64,000 nucleotides of DNA from Pseudomonas sp. R76 (GCF_009834565.1 NZ_CP019428.1:3286001-3350000), one strand, 5' to 3'. Shown: positions 28,201 to 36,168, counted from the first letter of the stretch. Numbers and translations are program-made. The notes: generated by a model from the letters alone, not told the origin.

Positions 28201-28325
28201 TGGTTGGGGCGCGGGTCAGCTTGGCGTTGAGCAAGGATGCGCGGGTGAATTTTGACTACAACGGCCTGTTGGCCAGCAAGGAGAAAGTGCACGGGGTGGG
28301 GTTGAGCCTTGACTGGGCGTTCTAA
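25215..28325 (+). CDS. prtB: subtilase-family serine protease autotransporter
   Basis: 1,036-residue autotransporter, paralogous to prtA. A long signal region (about 44 residues, basic start then hydrophobic core, ending GTAQA) precedes an S8 domain with His150 (NHGTHVGG) and Ser371 (NGTSMAAPHVAG). The catalytic aspartate is Asp93 in IFDQPV, so the usual Asp-Ser/Thr-Gly is replaced by Asp-Gln-Pro. A PATR-type stem (about 530-600) and a C-terminal beta-barrel ending LDWAF follow. The start GTG 25215 is chosen because AAGGAAGG lies just upstream; the frame is open from 25104 but that part lies in a REP element. Confidence 0.92.
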   Translation: MNKRKSGLITATHTGPGYPLKALSCVPYGALLCCLASLGTAQAAPYVETGKLGDAASWRSDEFKADWGLGAVHADAAYAAGYTGKGVKLGIFDQPVYAQHPEFASPGKVVTIVTEGIRQYTDPYIPVKAGDAFRYDGTPSLGSNGKLGNHGTHVGGIAAGNRDGGPMHGVAFNAQIISAENGDPGPEDGIILGNDGAVYKAGWDALVASGARIINNSWGIGIGDQYAKGGRDPAFPNFTVNEAQAQFNNIRPILGTIAGGAYQGAIDAARSGVLTIFAAGNDYNRNNPDAISGLAYFVPEIAPNWLSVAALQQNPNTASPDPYVISTFSSRCGYAASFCVSAPGTKIYSSIINGTSLENLTTDYANFNGTSMAAPHVAGSAAVLMERFPYMNGEQVSTLLKTTATDLGAPGIDSLYGWGMINLGKAVNGPGMFITAEDIPAEFRIDGAYGSGQFVADLPGIGAVVDAGKPTQRICTDVHCGRDVWSNDIAGHGGLTKQGIGTLVLTGTNTYSGPTLVNQGLLAINGSVTSDVTVSQSGKVGGSGQIGSLTAKSGGTVAPGNSIGTLNVAGNVTFDAGSTYAVELSPTSSDRIVAGGTATLNGGTVTLALENSPTLLTSAQAQSLIGRQYNILQAAGGITGSFGSVLPDYLFIGGTLNYAANGVQLDVVRSANSFASAAATPNQRAVAAATEQLGAGNAVYESVLLAPNAASAQGAFQQLSGEIYPALETALVNDSRYVREAVGERLRNGEMGASSQTVDSRGNVWIKALGAWGKTDSRSDTAGYTTSVGGMLAGVDGALDDATRIGVVAGYSDTSLNMGDGTHSRASVDSYHFGAYAGHEIGAWRLSGGATYSWHRADVKRDLQYGDVAGKQKVKVDANSTQVFGEAAYRVNLQPLALEPFANLAYVHLDTDGFTEKGDAAALKGHDDTRDVVLSTLGVRALKTFNVNDHQQLEVSGTLGWQHNLSSTDSEQHLAFASGGPSFAVESAPMVRDAALVGARVSLALSKDARVNFDYNGLLASKEKVHGVGLSLDWAF

Positions 28326-28368
28326 GGGGTAAATGTGGGAGCAGGGCTTTATTTGAGAGCAGGGTGTG

Positions 28369-28453
28369 TGGGAGCCGGGCTTGCCCGCGATGCAGGCACC
28401 CTGGTGTGTCAGTGAGACTGAGGTGATGCCATCGCAGGCAAGCCAGCTCCCAC
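28369..28453. repeat. REP-type inverted repeat pair upstream of lipA
   Basis: GTGGGAGCCGGGCTTGCCCGCGAT, a short spacer and the inverted copy ATCGCAGGCAAGCCAGCTCCCAC. A further half unit (GTGGGAGCAGGGC) starts at 28335. Confidence 0.82.
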
Positions 28454-28540
28454 ATAAGCCAGCTCTCAGATAGTTCCAGCTCCCACATAAGCCAGCTCTC
28501 AGGTAAATCCAGCTCCCACATAAATCAGCCCTCACATAGG
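28443..28540. repeat. tandem array of short REP-derived units
   Basis: Alternating CCAGCTCCCACATAAG and CCAGCTCTCAGATAGTT-type units of 16-17 bp form a 33-bp super-unit, repeated twice and then decaying (28443, 28459, 28476, 28492, 28509, 28526). The array overlaps the right arm of the adjacent REP pair and ends 58 bp before the lipA start. Confidence 0.75.
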
Positions 28541-28598
28541 GCTGTGGATACAGGTGTTTTCGCTTTCTCGACAAATTCAACAACAGAGAGGCAGTGCC

Positions 28599-30029
28599 AT
28601 GGGTATCTTTGACTATAAAAACCTCGGTTCCGAGGGCTCCAAAGCGTTGTTCGCCGATGCCATGGCGATCACGTTGTATTCCTATCACAACCTGGATAAC
28701 GGCTTTGCCGTGGGTTATCAGCACAACGGGCTGGGCTTGGGTTTGCCGGCGACGTTGGTGGGGGCGTTGCTCGGCAGCACGGATTCACAAGGGGTGATTC
28801 CGGGCATTGCGTGGAACCCCGACTCGGAAAAAGCCGCCCTTGACGCGGTGCAAAAAGCCGGGTGGACGCCCATCAGCGCCAGCGCCCTGGGCTACGGCGG
28901 CAAGGTTGACGCACGCGGCACGTTCTTTGGCGAAAAAGCCGGCTACACCTCGGCGCAGGTCGAGGTGCTGGGCAAGTACGATGACGCGGGCAAATTGCTT
29001 GAAATCGGCATCGGTTTTCGGGGCACCTCGGGGCCACGGGAAACCTTGATCAGCGACGCCATCGGCGACCTGATCAGCGACTTGCTCGCGGCTTTTGGCC
29101 CCAAGGATTACGCAAAAAATTACACCGGCGAAGCCTTCGGCAGCTTGCTCAAGAATGTGGCTGACTTTGCCGGCGCCCATGGCCTGACCGGCAAGGACGT
29201 GGTGGTCAGCGGCCACAGCCTGGGCGGCCTGGCGGTCAACAGCATGGCGGACTTGAGTACCAACAAGTGGGCGGGGTTTTATAAGGATTCCAACTACGTG
29301 GCGTACGCCTCGCCGACCCAGAGTGCCGGCGACAAGGTGCTCAATATCGGTTATGAAAACGACCCGGTGTTCCGCGCGCTGGACGGTTCATCCTTCAACC
29401 TGTCGTCGTTGGGCGTGCATGACAAACCCCACGAATCGACCACCGACAATATCGTCAACTTCAACGACCACTACGCCTCGACGTTGTGGAATGTGCTGCC
29501 GTTTTCCATCGTCAACCTGCCGACCTGGGTCTCGCACCTGCCCACGGCGTATGGCGATGGCATGACGCGTATCCTCGAGTCCGGCTTCTACGACCAGATG
29601 TCCCGCGACTCCACGGTGATCGTCGCCAACCTGTCCGACCCGGCGCGGGCCAACACCTGGGTGCAGGACCTGAACCGCAATGCCGAACCCCACAAGGGCA
29701 ACACGTTCATTATCGGCAGTGACGGCAATGATTTGATCCAGGGCGGCAAGGGCGCCGACTTTATCGAAGGCGGCAAGGGCAATGACACGATCCGCGACAA
29801 CAGCGGGCACAACACCTTTCTGTTCAGCGGCCACTTTGGCAATGACCGCGTGATTGGCTACCAGCCCACCGACAAGCTGGTGTTCAAGGACGTGGCGGGG
29901 AGCACCGACCTGCGTGACCACGCGAAGGTGGTCGGCGCCGATACGGTGCTCACCTTTGGTGCCGACTCGGTAACGTTGGTCGGCGTCGGGCATGGCGGCC
30001 TGTGGGCCGATGGCGTCAGCATCGGCTGA
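28599..30029 (+). CDS. lipA: RTX lipase of family I.3
   Basis: 476-residue secreted triacylglycerol lipase (TliA/LipA type), same length as the P. fluorescens family I.3 enzymes. The nucleophile elbow GHSLGG gives Ser207; Asp255 (ENDPVF) and His313 (WVSHLP) fall exactly at the positions known for this family. RTX nonapeptides (GSDGNDLIQGGKGADFIEGG and GKGNDTIRDNSG, about residues 372-400) and a C-terminal export signal follow. There is no N-terminal signal peptide: export through the AprDEF/TliDEF type I system encoded upstream is established for this locus. The start ATG 28599 has AGAGAGG upstream. Confidence 0.96.
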   Translation: MGIFDYKNLGSEGSKALFADAMAITLYSYHNLDNGFAVGYQHNGLGLGLPATLVGALLGSTDSQGVIPGIAWNPDSEKAALDAVQKAGWTPISASALGYGGKVDARGTFFGEKAGYTSAQVEVLGKYDDAGKLLEIGIGFRGTSGPRETLISDAIGDLISDLLAAFGPKDYAKNYTGEAFGSLLKNVADFAGAHGLTGKDVVVSGHSLGGLAVNSMADLSTNKWAGFYKDSNYVAYASPTQSAGDKVLNIGYENDPVFRALDGSSFNLSSLGVHDKPHESTTDNIVNFNDHYASTLWNVLPFSIVNLPTWVSHLPTAYGDGMTRILESGFYDQMSRDSTVIVANLSDPARANTWVQDLNRNAEPHKGNTFIIGSDGNDLIQGGKGADFIEGGKGNDTIRDNSGHNTFLFSGHFGNDRVIGYQPTDKLVFKDVAGSTDLRDHAKVVGADTVLTFGADSVTLVGVGHGGLWADGVSIG

Positions 30030-30302
30030 TCAATGCCAGTGCTGCCCCCGCCAGCCACCGCCCCAATACGGCCGGTGGGGGTAGCCATACCCGTAACCGT
30101 AGACGTGGTGCGGGTAGTAATAAGGCCGCGGGCCGTAACCCCAATGCCCGTAATACACCGGTGGTGGCGGCTGTTGCACCACGATCACCCGTGGCGGCTG
30201 GCGAATGATAATGGTGTCGGCAAAGGCCGGCGCACTGGCCAATGCCGCCAGGGCCAGGGGGATGAGTGCAAGCGCGCGAATTGTCCGGGACATGAGTGCC
30301 AT
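30030..30302 (-). CDS. small exported Tyr/Gly/Pro/His-rich protein
   Basis: 90 residues with a clear signal peptide (to about residue 28, ASAPAFA). The mature part begins DTIIIRQPPRVIVVQQPPPP and then is dominated by Tyr, Gly, Pro, His and Trp (GYGPRPYYYPHHVYGYGYGY). No known catalytic domain. Start at 30302 or the in-frame ATG at 30293. Similar low-complexity exported proteins are common in pseudomonads and have no assigned function. It is convergent with lipA: the stop codons are adjacent. Confidence 0.82.
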   Translation of the reverse strand: MALMSRTIRALALIPLALAALASAPAFADTIIIRQPPRVIVVQQPPPPVYYGHWGYGPRPYYYPHHVYGYGYGYPHRPYWGGGWRGQHWH

Positions 30303-30490
30303 GGCCGTCTTTCTCCGTTCTACCGCCTTCGAAGATGAAGGCGGCTTATCGGTTAAACGCCACAGCTCTGGAAAACCTTCGGTAAATAAATCTTCATCGA
30401 TCAGCGGCAGAGCACAGCGACGGATTGTGCGGGCCTCCTGCGTTTAATCACGGCCTGCGAGATGTTTCGCGCGTCATGTGAGGAGCTGAC

Positions 30491-30655
30491 ATGTCCCGAC
30501 TTCGATTGCTGCTGTGCGCCTTGGTGCTGCTGGGGTTGGGCGGGTGTGCGGTGTATCCGGCCTATCCGGGCCCATGCTGCTACCGTCCGTACTACCACTC
30601 GTACTATTACCATCCCTACTATCACCCGTATTACCACCCGTACTATCGGTACTGA
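30491..30655 (+). CDS. tiny Tyr/His/Pro-rich lipoprotein
   Basis: A 54-codon gene. A lipoprotein signal peptide ends in the lipobox LGGC (Cys19). The mature part is almost entirely Tyr, His and Pro (CCYRPYYHSYYYHPYYHPYY). AGGAG lies five bases before the ATG, and a perfect terminator hairpin follows the stop, so it has all marks of a real gene despite its size. Function unknown; a metal-binding or envelope role would be a guess. Confidence 0.75.
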   Translation: MSRLRLLLCALVLLGLGGCAVYPAYPGPCCYRPYYHSYYYHPYYHPYYHPYYRY

Positions 30656-30665
30656 AACCACCAAC

Positions 30666-30693
30666 AAAAAGCCCCGCATCTGCGGGGCTTTTT
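30666..30693. terminator. bidirectional rho-independent terminator
   Basis: AAAAAGCCCCGC and GCGGGGCTTTTT are exact complements around the loop ATCT, with A- and T-tracts on the two sides. It sits between the convergent tiny lipoprotein and YgdI/YgdR-like genes and can end transcription from both. Confidence 0.92.
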
Positions 30694-30697
30694 GTTA

Positions 30698-30916
30698 TCA
30701 CTTTTCGTTGCGTACCGTCGCGACGTCGGCGGCCTTCACGCGAATGTGCTTGCCGGCAATGTCCGTGAACTCATAGAAGCCGTCGGCTGTTTTGGTGTTC
30801 GGGGTGTCCTTGGTCAAATACTGTGTGCCATTTTGCAGTGTCACCACGGTTTGCGTCGCGCAACCGGTCAATAGCAGAAAAGTGAGTGCAACCAGCGGCA
30901 GACCCAAATTCTTCAT
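30698..30916 (-). CDS. YgdI/YgdR family lipoprotein
   Basis: 72 residues from ATG 30916, or 74 from ATG 30922; the first is better spaced from TAAGGG. The lipobox is LLTGC. The mature part VVTLQNGTQYLTKDTPNTKT and then GFYEFTDIAGKHIRVKAADV is the small SH3-like fold of YgdI/YgdR lipoproteins. Function unknown in the family. It ends at a shared bidirectional terminator. Confidence 0.9.
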   Translation of the reverse strand: MKNLGLPLVALTFLLLTGCATQTVVTLQNGTQYLTKDTPNTKTADGFYEFTDIAGKHIRVKAADVATVRNEK

Positions 30917-31109
30917 GTTCATAACCCTTACTTTTAACCCTGAAAAATCCCGCGCCAGGCGCTGCGGGCCATAAATGTTACGCCACCCACAGAGCTATCT
31001 GATCACTTTTATAAGAAAAGTTGCGTGCGCCATTTATCTATTACCGATTGCAACAAGCGCTTTGCGGCGGCACTCTGTATGCATAACCAGTATTTGATCA
31101 GCGCGCGAC

Positions 31110-32756
31110 ATGGCCAATCCCCTCGACGATCCCTTGTATTACCTGCATAACTTCCGCCAAGTGCTGCACTGGCTGGGGCAGCGCTATGCCGATTTGCTCG
31201 ATGCGGACGAACAGCATTTCATTCAGCAATTTGACAGGTTGCCGCAAGCGTCCCAGGCACTTTTGGTGCGCATGGTCATGCGCAAGGGCGTGCACTTTCG
31301 TGCGAGCAAACTCAATTACCTCGAGATCGGTTGCACCCGTACGGCGGCGTTGGCACTGGTCGAGCAGGGTTGGGTCGATGACCAGGGCCTGCTGGAGTTC
31401 GAGGCGCTGTTTGCGTTGCTGCAAAAAGGCGAAATCCTCGCCGCCTTCAAGCCCTGGATTGACCAGCCCAAAGGCAACAAGGCTGACTGGCTTGAGCCGC
31501 TGGCGGCGCAGTTCACGCAGGCGCGCAGCTTTGCCCAATGGTGCCCGGACCTCGGCGATACGCTCTACAGCCTCAGCGTGATGGACCTGTGTGATCGCCT
31601 GCGGCTGATGTTCTTCGGCAATCTGCATCAGGATTGGTCGGAGTTCGTGCTGGCTGACCTGGGCATCTACACCTATGAAAAAGTCGCGTTCTGCGCCGAG
31701 TCCCGCGGCTTGCGCACGCGCGACGATGTGCACGGGTTTCTGTTCCTGCACCAGTGCCAGCAAGCCTTTGAAGCCGCAGAGGCGCTGGACGAAGTGCTGG
31801 CACAGGTCGCGACGCTGACCACGGACAACCCCTGGCTGGAAAAACGTCGCGCCAAGCTGTTGTTCCAGATCGGCCAATATTGCGAGCGCAGCGCCGAATT
31901 GGCGTTGGCCGCGCAGATCTACCGCGACTGCGCCTATCCCGGCGCGCGTTCACGGCTGATTCGCGTGCTGGAGCGTCAGGAAGATTACCCGCAAGCCATG
32001 GCCCTGGCGTGCGCCGCGCAACGTGCCCCGGAAAGCGCCGCCGAACAGCAGCATATGCTGCGTGTGCTGCCACGCCTGCGGCGCAAGCTCGGCGAACCGG
32101 CGCTGCCTAAAACCAAGCCGCGTCCCGTCACGCGGCTGGACTTGGCACTGGCGATTCCTGAGCCGCTGATGTCAGTGGAATATTGCGTGCAGGCCCACCT
32201 GAGCGAGCCCGATGCGCCGGTGCATTACGTCGAGAATGGCCTGATCAATTCGCTGTTCGGGTTGTTGTGCTGGGAAGCGATTTTCGCGCCATTGCCCGGG
32301 TCGTTTTTCCACCCGTTCCAGCGCGGGCCGGTGGATTTGCACAGCGAGGATTTCCAGCAGCGCCGCGCGCCGTTGTTCGCGGCCTGTTTCGAACAGCTGG
32401 CAGATGAGCGCTACAAAGCCACCATCCGCCAACGCTACGTGGAGAAATGGGGCATTCAGTCGCCGTTCGTTTTCTGGAACCTGCTCAGCGAAGAGCTGCT
32501 TGAGCAAGCCCTGGCCTGCCTGCCCGCCGAACACCTGCGCTACTGGTTTGAACGGTTGTTGCTGGACATCCGCGCCAACCGCACGGGCATGCCCGACCTG
32601 ATCCAGTTCTGGCCCGCGCAAAAAACCTACCGCATGATCGAGGTCAAAGGCCCCGGCGATCGCCTGCAAGACAACCAGCTGCGTTGGCTGGAGTTCTGTG
32701 GCGAGTACCAGATGCCGGTCACCGTGTGTTATGTGCGCTGGGCAGAAACCGCTTGA
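31110..32756 (+). CDS. FAN1-like VRR-NUC domain nuclease
   Basis: 548-residue structure-specific nuclease. The C-terminal VRR-NUC domain carries Asp496 (GMPDLIQFW) and Glu511-Val-Lys513 (MIEVKGPGDRLQDNQ), the PD-(D/E)XK catalytic set. The N-terminal 400 residues are helical (SAP-like and TPR-like parts in the family), as in Pseudomonas FAN1. Family knowledge: FAN1 cuts 5' flaps and helps unhook DNA interstrand crosslinks. It overlaps the following helicase gene: its TGA (32754-32756) lies within TTGA at 32753, so the two are translationally coupled and probably work on the same lesion. Confidence 0.93.
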   Translation: MANPLDDPLYYLHNFRQVLHWLGQRYADLLDADEQHFIQQFDRLPQASQALLVRMVMRKGVHFRASKLNYLEIGCTRTAALALVEQGWVDDQGLLEFEALFALLQKGEILAAFKPWIDQPKGNKADWLEPLAAQFTQARSFAQWCPDLGDTLYSLSVMDLCDRLRLMFFGNLHQDWSEFVLADLGIYTYEKVAFCAESRGLRTRDDVHGFLFLHQCQQAFEAAEALDEVLAQVATLTTDNPWLEKRRAKLLFQIGQYCERSAELALAAQIYRDCAYPGARSRLIRVLERQEDYPQAMALACAAQRAPESAAEQQHMLRVLPRLRRKLGEPALPKTKPRPVTRLDLALAIPEPLMSVEYCVQAHLSEPDAPVHYVENGLINSLFGLLCWEAIFAPLPGSFFHPFQRGPVDLHSEDFQQRRAPLFAACFEQLADERYKATIRQRYVEKWGIQSPFVFWNLLSEELLEQALACLPAEHLRYWFERLLLDIRANRTGMPDLIQFWPAQKTYRMIEVKGPGDRLQDNQLRWLEFCGEYQMPVTVCYVRWAETA

Positions 32757-35011
32757 GCTACAGCGTCGCGGTGCGGGCGCTGTGCGAGTTCACCGCCAAG
32801 GTCGGCGACCTCGACCTGCGATTCACGCCGTCGCCCAGCGCCCAGGAAGGCATCGTCGGGCATCGCACGGTCGCTTCACGGCGCAGCGCGCATTACCAGA
32901 ATGAAGTCGCCCTGGAAGGTGAATACCAGCAGCTCAAGGTGCGGGGCAGGGCAGACGGCTACGACCCGGACAGCAACCGCCTGGAAGAAGTGAAAACCTA
33001 TCGCGGCGACCTCGACGCCCAGCCCGCCAACCACCGGCAACTGCATTGGGCACAGGTCAAGGTGTATGGCTGGTTGATGTGCCAGAAGCTCGGCCTCAGC
33101 GAGATCGACCTGGCGCTGGTGTACTTCGACATCGTCGGCGAAGGCGAAACCCTGCTCAACCAGCGCTTCCAAGCGCCCGACCTGGAACTGTTCTTCAACC
33201 AGCAATGCGCGCTATTCCTCGGCTGGGCCCGCGAGGAAATGCAGCATCGCGATGCACGCAATAGTGCCGCGCAGACGCTGGCGTTTCCCCATGCCGACTT
33301 TCGCCCCGGCCAGCGCTCGCTGGCCGAATCGGTCTACAAAGCGGTCAGCACTGGCCGTTGTCTGATGGCTCAAGCGCCCACCGGCATTGGCAAGACCATC
33401 GGCACGATTTTCCCGCTGCTCAAGGCCCTGGCGCCGCAGCAACTGGACAAGGTGTTTTTCCTCACCGCCAAGACACCTGGCCGCAAGTTGGCCCTGGACG
33501 CCGCCCAAGTCCTCTACGACAGCAGCCCCGACTTGCCGCTGCGGGTGCTCGAACTGGTCGCGCGCGACAAGGCCTGCGAACACCTGGACAAAGCCTGCCA
33601 CGGTGATTCCTGCCCGTTGGCCAAGGGCTTTTACGACCGCCTGCCGGCCGCACGTACGGCCGCTTCCAAGGTGCGCCTGCTGGACCAGCGCAACCTGCGC
33701 GACGTGGCCTTGGCCCATGACGTTTGCCCGTATTACCTGAGCCAGGAAATGGCGCGCTGGACTGACCTGGTGGTCGCTGACTACAACTACTATTTCGACT
33801 TTGGCGCCATGCTCTTCGGCCTGGCCCAATTGAACCAGTGGCGCGCCGCCGTGCTGGTGGACGAAGCCCATAACCTGGTGGAACGCGCCCGTTCGATGTA
33901 CAGCGCGAGCCTCGACCAATACAGCCTCAAGACTGTACGCGACACTGCGCCCGAGCCGCTGAAAAAACCCTTGCAGCGCCTCAACCGCGAATGGAACGCC
34001 CTGCACAAGGACCAGCTCGCGCCGTACCAGGCCTATGCAACCAAGCCCGACAAACTGCTGCAGGCCTTGAGCCTGTGCACCAGTGCCATGGGCGACTACT
34101 TCAACGATCACCCCGAAGCCCTGAGCGGCGACCTGCAAGCCTTGTATTTCGAGGCGCTGCAATTTGCCAAGGTCGCCGAGCTGTTCAACGAGCACTTCAT
34201 CTTTGATATCAGCAAGCCCCAGTTCGGCGGCAAGCGCAGCGCTTCCACCCTGTGCCTGCGCAATGTGGTGCCCGCCGAATTTATCCGGCCCCGCCTGACC
34301 GCCGCGCGCAGCAGCGTGCTGTTCTCCGCGACCTTGAGCCCACGGCACTATTACGCCGACTTGCTCGGCCTGCCGGCGGATACCGCGTGGATCGATGTGG
34401 AGTCGCCGTTCAAGGCTGAGCAACTGCAAGTGCGTATCGTCGATGAAATTTCCACGCGTTTTGTACATCGCCAGGCTTCGCTGGCGCCGATAGTCGACTT
34501 GATCGCCCGACAATTTGCGCAGAAACCCGGCAACTACCTGGCGTTTTTCTCGAGCTTTGATTACCTGCAACAAGTGGCGCAGTTGATGGCCGAGCGGCAC
34601 CCGCAGATTGCGCTGTGGCTGCAGTCGCGCGGCATGGCCGAGGCCGAGCGGCAAGGCTTTCTCGACCAGTTCACCCAGCACAGTCAGGGCATCGGCTTTG
34701 CCGTGCTGGGCGGCGCGTTTGGGGAAGGCATTGATTTGCCAGGGGCGCGCTTGATCGGGGCGTTTATCGCCACCCTCGGGTTGCCGCAACTGAACCCGAT
34801 CAATGAGCAGATGAAAGCGCGGATGGGCTCGATTTTTGGGTCTGGGTATGACTACACCTACTTGTATCCGGGTATTCAGAAAGTGGTGCAGGCGGCGGGC
34901 CGGGTGATCCGCAGCCAGCAGGATGAAGGCGTGGTGATGCTGATTGACGACAGGTTTGGCGAGGCGCGGGTGCGGCAATTGCTGCCGCGATGGTGGGTGC
35001 CGGTTAATTGA
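32753..35011 (+). CDS. Fe-S Rad3/DinG-type helicase with N-terminal PD-(D/E)XK-like motif
   Basis: 752 residues from a TTG start (MSYSVAVRALCEF) overlapping the FAN1 stop. Residues about 45-140 show the pattern RGRADGYDPDSNRLEEVKT (Asp68, Glu79, Lys81), resembling a RecB/Cas4-type nuclease fold. The helicase has Walker A APTGIGKT (Lys214) and the DEAH box (Asp370-His373). Between them Cys275, Cys282, Cys287 and Cys325 form the 4Fe-4S pattern of XPD/DinG helicases. The C-terminal motor contains VLGGAFGEGIDLPG and QAAGRVIRSQQDEG. It probably unwinds DNA 5' to 3' for its FAN1 partner in crosslink repair; the pairing is seen, the joint function is inference. Confidence 0.92.
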   Translation: MSYSVAVRALCEFTAKVGDLDLRFTPSPSAQEGIVGHRTVASRRSAHYQNEVALEGEYQQLKVRGRADGYDPDSNRLEEVKTYRGDLDAQPANHRQLHWAQVKVYGWLMCQKLGLSEIDLALVYFDIVGEGETLLNQRFQAPDLELFFNQQCALFLGWAREEMQHRDARNSAAQTLAFPHADFRPGQRSLAESVYKAVSTGRCLMAQAPTGIGKTIGTIFPLLKALAPQQLDKVFFLTAKTPGRKLALDAAQVLYDSSPDLPLRVLELVARDKACEHLDKACHGDSCPLAKGFYDRLPAARTAASKVRLLDQRNLRDVALAHDVCPYYLSQEMARWTDLVVADYNYYFDFGAMLFGLAQLNQWRAAVLVDEAHNLVERARSMYSASLDQYSLKTVRDTAPEPLKKPLQRLNREWNALHKDQLAPYQAYATKPDKLLQALSLCTSAMGDYFNDHPEALSGDLQALYFEALQFAKVAELFNEHFIFDISKPQFGGKRSASTLCLRNVVPAEFIRPRLTAARSSVLFSATLSPRHYYADLLGLPADTAWIDVESPFKAEQLQVRIVDEISTRFVHRQASLAPIVDLIARQFAQKPGNYLAFFSSFDYLQQVAQLMAERHPQIALWLQSRGMAEAERQGFLDQFTQHSQGIGFAVLGGAFGEGIDLPGARLIGAFIATLGLPQLNPINEQMKARMGSIFGSGYDYTYLYPGIQKVVQAAGRVIRSQQDEGVVMLIDDRFGEARVRQLLPRWWVPVN

Positions 35012-35049
35012 GTTTCATGTTTTTTGGGGGGGGCTGGCATACAGTTTTT

Positions 35050-35092
35050 TGGGACTGCTGCGCAGTCCAGCGCGAGCAAGCTCGCTCGCCAC
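35050..35092. repeat. short palindromic repeat, different class
   Basis: GGACTGCTGCGCAGTCC (a hairpin) is followed by GCGAGCAAGCTCGCTCGCC. This is a different Pseudomonas extragenic palindrome type from the GTGGGAGC class. It lies in the 182-bp gap between the helicase and the AraC gene, next to G- and T-runs at 35024-35050. Confidence 0.6.
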
Positions 35093-35193
35093 GGGGTTGG
35101 TGGTGTTGCTTTTGGCCATATTCTTTTTCGGATGCCGGACGCGAGGGGCACTAAAGTCGGTATTTCTATCGCGATCGTCCGGTGATTTTTATT

Positions 35194-36168
35194 ATGGATA
35201 CCCTATCCGAAGTGGTGGCTCGTCTGAGCAGCCAGCGCGCGTCATTTTCGGGGCTGAAGGCTGGTGGCAACTGGGCGGTGAATTTTCCGACACCGGGGGG
35301 CATCAGGTTCGGTGCGGTGGTGGAAGGCAACGGTTGGCTGGAAGTGCAGGGCGAACCGGTGCCAATTGCCTTGAGCGAGGGCGACTGTTTTTTGCTGACA
35401 CACAATCGCCCGTGGAGATTGTCCAGCAACCTGGCACTTGGGGGCACCGACGCTTGCGAGGTCTATCAAGACGCCGTAGGCGGAATCGCCAGTTTGGGCG
35501 ACACGGTGGATCTGTTTCTGATTGGCGGGCTGTTTACTTACGGTGACGATGCCCGTTTATTGCTCGATGGGCAGCCGCCGGTGGTGCGCATCAGCACCCG
35601 GTCCGAGCAGGCCGGTGTATTGCGCTGGTGCCTGGAGCGTCTCGCCCTCGAATATGCCGGCCCTAAGCTCGGTGCGGCATTGATGACCGAACATTTGGCG
35701 CAAATGATGCTGGTGCAAATCCTGCGGCTCTATCAATCTTCCTTGGGCGCCAGCCCTCGAAGCTGGCTGGCCGCGTTGACGGACGCACGGTTGGTACCTG
35801 TATTTACGCAGGTGCACGCGGCACCGGCGCGGCCTTGGGCCTTGAGCGAGATGGCCGAGTTGGCCAGGCAGTCGCGCTCCACGTTTGCTTTGCACTTCAA
35901 ACAACGCGTTGGGATGGCGCCCCTGGAGTATCTGACCCGTTGGCGCATGGACCTGGCGATAAAGGCCTTGAAGACCTCCGACAGCAGTGTGTCGAGTATC
36001 GGCCAGGCGTTGGGCTATCAGTCGGACAGCGCCTTTGGCAGCACATTCAAACGTCAGATGAACTGCTCGCCACGTGAATACCGCGAGCGCGTCTTGCACA
36101 CCACCAGTCACAAGGAACCCAGTGATGAGCGATATCCAGCACAACAGGATCCAGGTCAACGGCATTGA
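35194..36168 (+). CDS. AraC-family transcriptional regulator (cupin_6 type)
   Basis: 324 residues from ATG 35194; a GTG at 35182 would add four. The N-terminal cupin-like sensor (about residues 15-180: GNWAVNFPTPGGIRFGAVVE, then ALSEGDCFLLTHNRPW) is followed by an AraC double helix-turn-helix (WALSEMAELARQSRSTFALHFK and VSSIGQALGYQSDSAFGSTFKR). It overlaps the start of the alpha/beta hydrolase gene by 44 bp, the usual arrangement for a regulator and its target on the same strand. Confidence 0.9.
   Translation: MDTLSEVVARLSSQRASFSGLKAGGNWAVNFPTPGGIRFGAVVEGNGWLEVQGEPVPIALSEGDCFLLTHNRPWRLSSNLALGGTDACEVYQDAVGGIASLGDTVDLFLIGGLFTYGDDARLLLDGQPPVVRISTRSEQAGVLRWCLERLALEYAGPKLGAALMTEHLAQMMLVQILRLYQSSLGASPRSWLAALTDARLVPVFTQVHAAPARPWALSEMAELARQSRSTFALHFKQRVGMAPLEYLTRWRMDLAIKALKTSDSSVSSIGQALGYQSDSAFGSTFKRQMNCSPREYRERVLHTTSHKEPSDERYPAQQDPGQRH

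Noticed and set aside
28443..28540. Possible CRISPR array
   Set aside because: Units are contiguous and REP-derived, with no unique spacers of constant size and no cas genes in the window.
27693..28724. 343-codon minus-strand frame across the prtB end, REP array and lipA start
   Set aside because: It reads through repeats and antisense of two clear genes; repetitive LCGSWN-like peptides come from the REP units.
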